In this document: positions 1 to 5,857 of the stretch, in pieces
How positions within the stretch are numbered: position 1 is the stretch's first letter
How the letters are laid out: each line of letters begins with the position of its first letter
Assembly (NCBI GenBank): GCA_022712835.1
Contig: JAFLJU010000064.1
Location: forward strand, 1-5,857
DNA from: Desulfobacteraceae bacterium
GTDB taxonomy: Bacteria; Desulfobacterota; Desulfobacteria; Desulfobacterales; Desulfobacteraceae
Length of the DNA stretch: 5,857 bases
Direction: 5' to 3'
The notes under the pieces: model-generated
The model's database searches: none
Told to the model about the DNA's origin: nothing
Seen by the model: only the letters and a program-made list of their open reading frames with translations
Translations under genes and position numbers: made by a program

Positions 1-971
1 GTGCGTCCCAGATTGCGGCTTCGGGACTTTTGGTGGGGCTGTTTCTTTTGGTCATCGGCGGAACCGGTGCCATCACCCTTCTGGGCAAATATATCCCAAA
101 ATCTGTGGTCAGAGGTGTTCAGATGTCAACCGGGGCTTTGTTCATGGCCCAGGGGGTTAAATTTGTGGTGGGGTCCTCCACATTTCAGCTTCTCCAAGAA
201 GTTGCTGAACCCCATTTGATTTTCCAGAGCATTGGGCCCATGCCCATTGGGATATTCCTGGGAATTATCTGGGGGGTGATGACCCTTTTTTTTCTGGATA
301 ATAAAAAATTGCCTGCAGGACTTTTGGTGATCCTTTTCGGTATTGGATTCGGCTCGATCTGGGGGACCCATGAAGGGTTTTCCAAGCTGACGCCGGGGTT
401 TTATCTGCCCGAATTTTTGCCCTTTGGGTTGCCAACGGCAGACGATTTTTCCTTTGCACTTCTGATTCTGGTTCTTCCCCAACTGCCCATGACATTGGGA
501 AATGCGGTTATTGCAAATGCCGATTTGTCCCGGCAATATTTTGACAAGGCATCAGAACGGGTGACTTACAAAGCGTTGTGTTTCAGTATGGGACTTGCGA
601 ATATCGTATGTTTTCTGGTGGGGGGGATGCCCCTGTGTCACGGGGCAGGTGGGCTGGCAGCCCATTATCGGTTCGGTGCTAGGACTGCCGGGTCCAATCT
701 CATGATCGGTTTTATGTTTGTGGGATTGGCGGTTTTTTTCGGGGTACACTCTCTTGCCATTGTGTATTTGATTCCTTTTTCAGTGTTGGGCGTACTCCTG
801 ATATTTGCCGGTAGCCATCTGGCCCTTACGATTATCGATATGAAAGAGAGAAAAGATTTGTTTGTGGGCATGATTATGCTGGGCATAACCCTGGCATCGA
901 ATCTGGCCGTGGCCTTTGGCGTGGGAATCATCCTAGCCTATGCATTGAAATCTAAAAAATTGAACATTTAA
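1..971 (+). CDS. MOT1-family molybdate/sulfate transporter, 5' end missing
   Basis: Inner-membrane anion transporter of the MFS_MOT1 (SulP-related) family, which imports molybdate or sulfate. The frame is open to the left edge (first full codon at base 3, no stop), giving 322 visible residues. Bacterial members are usually somewhat longer, so the first transmembrane segment(s) are probably outside the window; the internal TTG at 30 is therefore unlikely to be the true start. The protein is very hydrophobic with about eight or more membrane segments. Two family hallmarks are visible: PQLPMTLGNAVIA at residues 159-171 and CHGAGGLAAHYRFGAR at 212-227, matching the conserved motifs thought to line the anion path in MOT1 proteins. 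It ends in a lysine-rich tail (KSKKLNI). The next gene starts 16 bases after its TAA, suggesting co-transcription. Family assignment is firm; the choice between molybdate and sulfate cannot be made from sequence alone. Confidence 0.85.
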   Translation, partial: ASQIAASGLLVGLFLLVIGGTGAITLLGKYIPKSVVRGVQMSTGALFMAQGVKFVVGSSTFQLLQEVAEPHLIFQSIGPMPIGIFLGIIWGVMTLFFLDNKKLPAGLLVILFGIGFGSIWGTHEGFSKLTPGFYLPEFLPFGLPTADDFSFALLILVLPQLPMTLGNAVIANADLSRQYFDKASERVTYKALCFSMGLANIVCFLVGGMPLCHGAGGLAAHYRFGARTAGSNLMIGFMFVGLAVFFGVHSLAIVYLIPFSVLGVLLIFAGSHLALTIIDMKERKDLFVGMIMLGITLASNLAVAFGVGIILAYALKSKKLNI

Positions 972-975
972 TTAA

Positions 976-982
976 AAGGAGA
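976..982 (+). promoter_or_regulatory. Ribosome binding site that decides a TTG start
   Basis: AAGGAGA lies 5 to 6 bases before the TTG at 988. It is the only strong Shine-Dalgarno sequence near the start of the following gene. It supports TTG at 988 over the first in-frame ATG, which lies much further in, at 1099, past well-conserved-looking sequence. Confidence 0.75.
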
Positions 983-987
983 TCCAT

Positions 988-1662
988 TTGATTCCCTGGA
1001 AAGAGATCGAACGGGTACAGGTCCCCGGTAACCAAGGAGAGGTGATCCTGCTGGTTCGTGATAAGGAATATTCCATCCGGACCGCCGGGACTGAATTGAT
1101 GAACAGCCGTATCCATGGTTCTGAAGATGCCCTGGCGGAGCTTGCCCTGGCTGAGCTTGAACGAAAATTTGATTGGCAGGTGCTTGTTGGCGGCTTGGGG
1201 ATGGGCTATACCCTGGCAGCTGCCCTGGCGCAATCGGGTCCCGATGCCAAGATCATTGTGGCAGAATTGATCCCGGCCGTGATCGAATGGAACGAAAAAC
1301 ACCTGGGGCATCTGGCGGGCAATCCCTTGGATGATCCCAGGACAAGGGTGGTACAAGAGGATGTGGTCATCACCATCAACAAAAAAAAATCGGTCTGGGA
1401 TGCCATCCTTCTTGATGTAGACAACGGGCCTGCCGGGCTTACCCGCAAGGAAAACGATCGCCTTTACGGAAAACCTGGCTTAAAGGCTTGTTTTGGGGGT
1501 TTAAAACCGGGCGGTGTACTGGCTGTCTGGTCTTCGGGCGTTGACGAGGCCTTCACCCGGCGCTTGAAGTTTGCCGGGTTTAAAACCCAAATGGTTAGTG
1601 TCAGGGCCCGGAAATCCGGGAAGGGCAGTACCCATACCATCTGGCTTGGAGTAAAACCTTGA
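988..1662 (+). CDS. Spermidine-synthase-like SAM-dependent methyltransferase-fold protein
   Basis: A 224-residue cytoplasmic protein with a class I (Rossmann) methyltransferase fold, most like the catalytic half of spermidine/spermine synthases. Visible motifs: VLVGGLGMG at 65-73 (glycine-rich nucleotide loop), acidic E93 after strand 2 (IIVAE), an acidic pair around QED at 123-125, DAILLDVDN at 138-146 (strand 4, in the place of the synthase DxxD-P motif), and LKPGG at 172-176. True spermidine synthases have about 280 residues with an N-terminal beta-strand domain that gates the polyamine site; this protein has only some 60 residues before the glycine loop. It also has DNGP where the synthases have their D-P element. 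Polyamine synthesis is thus possible but unproven; a methyltransferase on another substrate is equally likely. TTG start supported by a strong ribosome binding site. It sits 16 bases after the transporter gene, probably in one operon. Confidence 0.8.
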   Translation: MIPWKEIERVQVPGNQGEVILLVRDKEYSIRTAGTELMNSRIHGSEDALAELALAELERKFDWQVLVGGLGMGYTLAAALAQSGPDAKIIVAELIPAVIEWNEKHLGHLAGNPLDDPRTRVVQEDVVITINKKKSVWDAILLDVDNGPAGLTRKENDRLYGKPGLKACFGGLKPGGVLAVWSSGVDEAFTRRLKFAGFKTQMVSVRARKSGKGSTHTIWLGVKP

Positions 1663-1717
1663 TATTTCTAAAGTTTTTAAAAATGTTAACACCCACAAAA
1701 ATTATTCCAATGGTGCT

Positions 1718-1723
1718 GGAGGG
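1718..1723 (+). promoter_or_regulatory. Ribosome binding site of the slyX-like gene
   Basis: GGAGGG stands 11 bases before the ATG at 1735, slightly far but strongly complementary to the 16S rRNA end. The 72-base gap before this gene is AT-rich (1663-1700). A TTGATA hexamer at 1659-1664 has no convincing -10 partner, so I do not call a separate promoter. Confidence 0.6.
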
Positions 1724-1734
1724 AAAATAACAAA

Positions 1735-1941
1735 ATGGAAGAACGTTTGATAAAAATTGAAATGAAGATTGCATTTCAGGAAGAGACCATCAAAGAATTG
1801 AATGAGGTGGTTTGTGAGCAGCAAAATGAGATTCAGCGGCTAAGCGCCATCTGTGATGTCCTGGCAAAACAGGGCAAAGAATTTTCAGAGTTTAGTTCAA
1901 GAATTGATGCACCGGCAAATGAAAAACCGCCCCACTATTGA
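1735..1941 (+). CDS. slyX: SlyX family protein
   Basis: A 68-residue acidic, soluble coiled-coil protein. It follows the SlyX pattern along its length: a heptad helix from about residue 3 to 52, the characteristic AFQEETIKELN at 13-23 (E. coli SlyX has a closely similar AFQE-TIEELN), and the conserved C-terminal PPHY at 65-68. The family is about 70 residues long, so it is full length. The role of SlyX is not established; the name comes from its position beside slyD in enterobacteria, and no slyD is present here. It follows the methyltransferase-like gene by 72 bases in the same direction and precedes a terminator hairpin, so it is probably the last gene of the transporter operon. The ending NEKPPHY is intact, and the TGA follows directly. 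Confidence 0.88.
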   Translation: MEERLIKIEMKIAFQEETIKELNEVVCEQQNEIQRLSAICDVLAKQGKEFSEFSSRIDAPANEKPPHY

Positions 1942-1993
1942 AATCCGTGGTAAAATTTGCGGTCCTAGGCGTATCTAAAAAAGAGGGGATTTT

Positions 1994-2052
1994 TTACCAT
2001 GAAGGACATGAAGAAGAAAACTTCATACCCTTCATGGTAATTTAGCTTTTTT
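1994..2052 (+). terminator. Intrinsic terminator between converging genes
   Basis: A perfect 12-base inverted repeat (TTACCATGAAGG at 1994-2005 with CCTTCATGGTAA at 2029-2040) is continued after a 2x2 internal mismatch (AC/AC) by a 6-bp stem (ATGAAG 2008-2013 with CTTCAT 2021-2026) and a 7-base A-rich loop. On the + strand it is followed by TTTAGCTTTTTT (2041-2052), fitting termination of the slyX operon. On the - strand it is followed by five A and then, after CCCC, by TCTTTTTT, a poorer U-run, so termination of the ABC-F gene is possible but weaker. The T-run overlaps the stop codon of that gene. Confidence 0.75.
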
Positions 2053-3676
2053 AAGCGGCTTTCGGGGTCAAGCCTTCCCGGGTTTCGGCCACTTCCTTGC
2101 TATCAATATATTCGTCAAAGGTCATGAGACGATCGATCACCCCGCCGGGGGTAATCTCAATGATCCTGTTTACCAGGCTATTGACAAACTGATGGTCGTG
2201 GGAGGTGAAAAGAACCACCTCATTGAATTTGAGCAGGCTGTTATTTAAGGCTGTGATGGATTCCAGATCAAGGTGGTTAGTGGGTTCATCCATTATCAGC
2301 ACATTGGAATTGGCAAGCATCATCCGGGAAAGCATACACCGCACTTTTTCCCCACCCGATAGAATACCGATTTTTTTGGTGGCATCTTCTCCGGTAAAAA
2401 GCATCCGTCCCAAAAAGGTCCGGGCAAAATTTTCTCCCTCTTTGGGGGGAGCAAATTGCATGAGCCAGTCGACGAGGTTTTTATCTCCCTTAAAATAGCT
2501 GCTGTGTTCCTTGGGAAAATAGGAGTGGGAAATGGTGACCCCCCATTTGAAGGTGCCTGCATCGGGTTCCATCTCTCCGGAAAGAATTTGGAAGAGGGTG
2601 GTTTTTGCAATGTTGTTATCGCTCATAAAGACGATTTTATCATTGCCGTTCACCACAAAACTGACATTGTTTAATACCTTTTCACCGTCAATGGTTTTGG
2701 TGAGTCCTTCAACTTCAAGGATCACATTGCCGCAGGAGCGTTCCGGTTGAAAATTGATATAGGGATATTTTCTTGTGGAAACAGGCATGTCTTCAATGGT
2801 GAGTTTTTCCAAAAGTTTTTTCCGGGAGGTGGCTTGTTTGGATTTGGAAGCATTTGAACTAAATCTTTGGATAAATGCCTTTAAATCATCGGCCCGGTCC
2901 TTAACCTTCTTGTTCTCATTTTGTTTTTGTCTCAGGTTCAGTTCAGAGGCCTGGTACCAGAAATCATAGTTCCCTACATATACCGAGATTTGTCCAAAAT
3001 CAATGTCGGCAATGTGGGTGCACACCTGGTTCATGAAATGACGATCATGGGATACCACGATGACCGTATTCTTGAATCGATAGAGAAACTCCTCAAGCCA
3101 GGCAATGGATTTGATGTCCAGGTTGTTGGTGGGCTCATCTAGAAGCAGCACGTCCGGGTTCCCGAAAAGGGCCTGGGCAAGAAGCACCCGAACTTTTTCT
3201 CCACCTTCAAGCTCTTTCATCTTTTTGCTGTGCAACTCTTCGGCGATTCCCAGGTGATTTAAGAGAATGGCAGCTTCTGGCTCTGCCTCATACCCATTCA
3301 TCTCTGCAAATTCGAGTTCAAGCTCGCCGGATTTGATGCCGTCTGCTTCGCTGAAATCGGGTTTGGCATAGAGGGCATCCCTTTCTGCCATGAGTTTGTA
3401 AAGGGATTTATGACCCATGATTACCGTGTTTAAAACCGTATACTCATCAAAGGCAAAGTGGTCCTGTCTTAATACGGCGATTCGTTCCCGTGGTCCAACG
3501 GAGACCATGCCTGAGTCGGCCTCGATATCCTTGGCAAGAATTTTTAAAAAGGTGGATTTACCGGCACCATTGGCACCAATGAGTCCGTAACAATTGCCCG
3601 GGGCAAATTTTATATTAACATCTTTGAACAATACCCGTTTGCCATAGGCCAGGGTGATGTTGTTTGCGGTAATCAT
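2051..3676 (-). CDS. ybiT: ABC-F family ATPase, YbiT type
   Basis: A soluble 541-residue protein with two ATPase domains and no membrane segments. It belongs to the ABC-F family, whose members bind the ribosomal E site and act on translation. Domain 1: Walker A GANGAGKS 34-41, signature LEGGE 156-160, Walker B VLLLDEPTNNLD 176-187, switch His210. The linker (about 240-310) contains the basic RFSSNASKSKQATSR (271-285), typical of YbiT. Domain 2: degenerate Walker A SDNNIAKTT 352-360, signature LSGGE 439-443, Walker B VLIMDEPTNHLD 459-470, switch His493. Length and order agree with E. coli YbiT (530 residues), including the GHK and DQFAF-like stretches in domain 1. The ATG at 3676 is preceded by AAGGA at an 11-base distance, and MITANNITLAYG is a typical ABC-F beginning. 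It converges on slyX and lies downstream of the polysaccharide gene, separated by 219 bases with a hairpin. A resistance role is not indicated; YbiT types are generally housekeeping. Confidence 0.92.
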   Translation of the reverse strand: MITANNITLAYGKRVLFKDVNIKFAPGNCYGLIGANGAGKSTFLKILAKDIEADSGMVSVGPRERIAVLRQDHFAFDEYTVLNTVIMGHKSLYKLMAERDALYAKPDFSEADGIKSGELELEFAEMNGYEAEPEAAILLNHLGIAEELHSKKMKELEGGEKVRVLLAQALFGNPDVLLLDEPTNNLDIKSIAWLEEFLYRFKNTVIVVSHDRHFMNQVCTHIADIDFGQISVYVGNYDFWYQASELNLRQKQNENKKVKDRADDLKAFIQRFSSNASKSKQATSRKKLLEKLTIEDMPVSTRKYPYINFQPERSCGNVILEVEGLTKTIDGEKVLNNVSFVVNGNDKIVFMSDNNIAKTTLFQILSGEMEPDAGTFKWGVTISHSYFPKEHSSYFKGDKNLVDWLMQFAPPKEGENFARTFLGRMLFTGEDATKKIGILSGGEKVRCMLSRMMLANSNVLIMDEPTNHLDLESITALNNSLLKFNEVVLFTSHDHQFVNSLVNRIIEITPGGVIDRLMTFDEYIDSKEVAETREGLTPKAA

Positions 3677-3687
3677 TTATTATTATT

Positions 3688-3692
3688 TCCTT
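3688..3692 (-). promoter_or_regulatory. Ribosome binding site of the ABC-F gene
   Basis: Reading the - strand, AAGGA lies 11 bases before the ATG at 3676, separated by an AT-only spacer. It lies just after the U-run of the leader hairpin and so is outside that stem; the hairpin would act on transcription rather than hide this site. Confidence 0.6.
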
Positions 3693-3701
3693 CATATTAA
3701 A

Positions 3702-3732
3702 TAAAAAAACCACAGGGGCTGTACCTGTGGTT
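3702..3732 (-). terminator. Hairpin with U-run in the ABC-F leader: terminator or attenuator
   Basis: On the - strand a perfect 9-bp stem (AACCACAGG, 3732-3724, with CCTGTGGTT, 3716-3708) encloses a 7-base loop and runs into seven consecutive T (3709-3703). This is a textbook intrinsic terminator for transcripts running toward the ABC-F gene, ending about 25 bases before its ATG. It is 163 bases after the stop of the upstream polysaccharide gene. It can be the terminator of that transcription unit, or an attenuator in the leader of the ABC-F gene if the promoter lies upstream of it. On the + strand there is no T-run after the stem. Confidence 0.8.
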
Positions 3733-3744
3733 AATAATCCTGTA

Positions 3745-3773
3745 ATTCTAACATCTTTTAATTAAAAAGGAAA
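3745..3773 (-). promoter_or_regulatory. Possible promoter for the ABC-F gene
   Basis: On the - strand a TAGAAT (3750-3745, five of six to the -10 consensus) stands 17 bases after TTTCCT (3773-3768, a weak -35). The spacer is AT-rich. A transcript from here would begin near 3738 and enter the leader hairpin almost at once. This is pattern matching in AT-rich DNA, so it is only a candidate. No better pair was seen between 3733 and 3895. Confidence 0.3.
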
Positions 3774-3895
3774 GTGGTTTTTTAGATGGGCAGGTCCAAA
3801 ACAAGTGAAATGAAATAGGCCCAGGGGTCAGGAACCTTTAAACATCCATACTGCTATATTGTTTTAATCAAAAATTTAAAATTCATTATGCCATC

Positions 3896-5857
3896 TCATT
3901 TGCTATAGTTGTCAGACTCGGTGACCATAAGTCCCAGGATTGAAATCCCAACCCTGAGCATCACCTCGGTTGCACGAACCGCATCTTTGATCTTTGATTG
4001 TCTCTCTCGTAAAACCAGTATGGCTGAGTCGGTTGCCTTGTTGATGATATAGGTTGCAACCTCTTTTAGCAGCGGCGGTGTTATGATAATTACATAGTCA
4101 GCCTCTTTTTTATATTGATCTAAAAGTTCAACAAATGAACGGGTTTCAATCAATCCTAATGGCGAGTTCTTTTGCTGAGTGTCTCCGATTTTCAGAGCAT
4201 AAAGTTTGCCATCCCCGGCTGATTCAACAATCGTTCTTAGATGATCAATGGAAGGACGATAATCAGGATTTTGATTCATTTTTTCAAGGATATCAAGGAG
4301 TCCTGGTTCATTTCCAAGATCAAATATTTTTTCTAACCTGCTATAAGAAAAGTCTGCATCAATCAGTACAACTTTCTTGCCTGCTGCCACCAACTGCCGA
4401 CAGATTCCTAATGCGACCAAGGCCTTTTTTTCTCCGGGTTTGGGAGACGTTATACTGACGCTCACTTTCGGCATTGAAAGGAGGATACCAACAGAATCAT
4501 TAAAGGCCTGGTTAAATTCCGGCCATCCTTCCAGGTGCCTGTATTGTTCAAATTCGCTAAAGGTGATCAGCTGTTTCCTTTCTTTTAACCCGGGGACAAC
4601 GCCCAGCATTGGCAGGCCGGTTCTTCTTTCTGCTTCAACCGGCGCACGAAGACCGGGATTTGTAAACTCAATCAATAAAGCGATTGAGCCGCCAAAAATT
4701 AACCCTAGAGCAAAACCAAGCAGAATTCTGACACCTTTCTGGGGCTTTATCGGTTTGTGGGGAATCAATGGAGGATCAATCATGTTTAAGGTAAACGGGA
4801 AAAGTGTTTCAATTTTCAAGGCTTCGTATTGTTGGAGTACCGATTGATATACTTTTCTATTGATTTCTATCTCAGCCTCTATAGCATCATATTCGCCTTT
4901 TAAGGCCTTTTTTCTGATAACGTAGTTTTTCATTTTTTCAACTTCAGCAACAAGGTTCTTTTCCTCTAATGATGCCGTGTTAAACGTGTGACGAATTGTT
5001 TCTAAAATATTATTTCGTTCATTTATTATGCTCTGTCTCAGACTTGCAACTTTTGAGGCAAGTGCCATACGATCGCTTTGTTTTGGTGCGTACAATACGC
5101 TTAAGCGTGCAAGTTCTGCTTCTGCCAGAGCCAGTTTTTCTTTTAAAACAGCGATAAGATTACTATTTGTTATTTGTTCAATCCCCTCAGAATCGCCAGT
5201 TGCCAGACTCCATAAAGCCTGGGCCTGTATTCTTTTTATTTTGGCGTGTTCTGATTTTGTACTGAGTTCCAATAATTGACTTGATGTGATTTCAATGTCT
5301 TTTTTAGTCATGACATCAACATTTTCAAGAAAGAAAATATCATTTTTTGAAAGAAAGGCGTTTAATGCAGTATAGGCACCATTGAGTTTTATCAGTGAAT
5401 CGTCTATCATCTCTTTCATATGACTTCTTTCTTTGGAAAAAGCGACTTCAGGTCTTTCGTACATGATCTGCCAGAATTGATCGATCATGCAGGACAAGAT
5501 ATCTGCTGTTGTCTTTGATGATTCATGTGAATAGGACAGATTAATAACGCCTGTTAAACCACCTTTCTCAATGCTGACGGACAACCCGCTCATGAAGATA
5601 TCAACAATGGATTTTATTTGGTCTTCTTCTGAAATCGATATTGCAGAATCATCCATGGAATCTGTCTGGCTGAAATTATAAAACTGAAGAAATCCGGATT
5701 TTTTTTTATGGAGGCCCATTTCTTGGATAACCATCATGGCAAGCTTTCTACTGCTCAATAAGCGTTTCATGGCTTCCATATATTGCTTCTCATTTATCTT
5801 TGACATGGACGTCTCACTGTGAAGCTCTGATTTAGGAAGAGCAGGCAACACTTTGAG
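3896..5857 (-). CDS. Wzc/Wzz-like polysaccharide co-polymerase with degenerate BY-kinase domain, N-terminus missing
   Basis: Inner-membrane protein that controls chain length or export of a surface polysaccharide. The frame is open to the right edge; numbering is from the GTG at 5851, though the true start, with the first membrane helix, is outside. Order: Wzz-like periplasmic part including VINLSYSHESSKTTADIL (102-119); long coiled coil (about 140-345); GNVR-type end with VYQSVLQQYEALKIE (335-349); proline-rich DPPLIPHKPIKP (359-370); second membrane helix (about 373-396); then a ParA/BY-kinase-like cytoplasmic domain. In that domain Walker A' VVLIDAD (494-500) is intact. Walker A reads PGEKKA (472-477, normally PGEGKS/T), and the Walker B site reads VIIITPP (587-593, normally VIIDTPP). 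There is no C-terminal tyrosine cluster, only Tyr649. The family call is firm; kinase activity is doubtful. Wzc proteins have 700-780 residues, so about 60-100 are missing. Other export genes probably lie to the right. Confidence 0.85.
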   Translation of the reverse strand, partial: LKVLPALPKSELHSETSMSKINEKQYMEAMKRLLSSRKLAMMVIQEMGLHKKKSGFLQFYNFSQTDSMDDSAISISEEDQIKSIVDIFMSGLSVSIEKGGLTGVINLSYSHESSKTTADILSCMIDQFWQIMYERPEVAFSKERSHMKEMIDDSLIKLNGAYTALNAFLSKNDIFFLENVDVMTKKDIEITSSQLLELSTKSEHAKIKRIQAQALWSLATGDSEGIEQITNSNLIAVLKEKLALAEAELARLSVLYAPKQSDRMALASKVASLRQSIINERNNILETIRHTFNTASLEEKNLVAEVEKMKNYVIRKKALKGEYDAIEAEIEINRKVYQSVLQQYEALKIETLFPFTLNMIDPPLIPHKPIKPQKGVRILLGFALGLIFGGSIALLIEFTNPGLRAPVEAERRTGLPMLGVVPGLKERKQLITFSEFEQYRHLEGWPEFNQAFNDSVGILLSMPKVSVSITSPKPGEKKALVALGICRQLVAAGKKVVLIDADFSYSRLEKIFDLGNEPGLLDILEKMNQNPDYRPSIDHLRTIVESAGDGKLYALKIGDTQQKNSPLGLIETRSFVELLDQYKKEADYVIIITPPLLKEVATYIINKATDSAILVLRERQSKIKDAVRATEVMLRVGISILGLMVTESDNYSK

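Noticed and set aside
126..536. Long - strand open frame (136 codons) opposite the transporter gene
   Set aside because: It lies entirely within the transporter coding frame, has a composition dominated by Q, K, P and G with no recognisable domain, and no ribosome binding site. It is an antisense shadow.
952..1356. Long - strand open frame (134 codons) opposite the methyltransferase-like gene
   Set aside because: The + strand frame carries clear Rossmann motifs and a strong ribosome binding site; the antisense frame shows no family features.
1659..1700. Promoter for the slyX-like gene starting with TTGATA
   Set aside because: At 16 to 18 bases spacing the candidate -10 hexamers (AAATGT, AATGTT, ATGTTA) match poorly.
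4421..4438. Degenerate Walker A as a sequencing error in the run of seven A
   Set aside because: A one-base indel would break the frame, yet both sides read on in the same frame with good family similarity. The Walker B change elsewhere in the domain is independent.
4377..4847. + strand open frame (156 codons) opposite the polysaccharide co-polymerase
   Set aside because: The - strand frame has GNVR, proline-rich, membrane and Walker-like elements through this same interval; the + frame has none and is a shadow.
5804..5851. GTG at 5851 or the ATG at 5806 as the true start of the co-polymerase
   Set aside because: The frame stays open to the window edge, neither site has a convincing ribosome binding site, and the first membrane helix expected of the family would be missing.

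Overview
The window holds five protein genes in three blocks and no RNA genes, insertion sequences, CRISPR or attachment sites that I can support. Gene content, moderate GC and protein style suggest a Gram-negative bacterium, most likely a sulfate-reducing deltaproteobacterium (Desulfobacterota, Desulfobacter-like). This is inferred from protein resemblance only; no marker gene is present.

Block 1 (+ strand, 1-1941) is a probable short operon. It starts with the 3' part of a MOT1-type molybdate/sulfate transporter that is cut by the left edge. After 16 bases comes a small, spermidine-synthase-like SAM-dependent methyltransferase-fold protein starting at TTG, and after 72 bases a SlyX-family coiled-coil protein. 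A long hairpin followed by T-rich DNA (1994-2052) closes the block and lies between the converging genes.

Block 2 (- strand, 2051-3676) is an ABC-F ATPase of the YbiT type, a soluble ribosome-associated translation factor. Its first ATP site looks intact. The second composite site is degenerate in both of its halves: the P-loop of domain 2 and the signature of domain 1. Its 5' leader holds a strong intrinsic-terminator-like hairpin with a run of seven U, ending about 25 bases before the start codon. This may be an attenuator or the terminator of the gene upstream.

Block 3 (- strand, 3896-5857) is the C-terminal 653 residues of a Wzz/Wzc-type polysaccharide co-polymerase fused to a BY-kinase-like domain, with its N-terminus beyond the right edge. 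The ATPase motifs are eroded (Walker A PGEKKA, Walker B aspartate replaced by isoleucine, no C-terminal tyrosine cluster), so it is probably a pseudokinase. It presumably belongs to an exopolysaccharide or capsule cluster to the right.

Nothing here forms an obviously new multi-gene system. The points most worth a second look are the one-sided ABC-F protein, its hairpin leader, and the pseudokinase co-polymerase.
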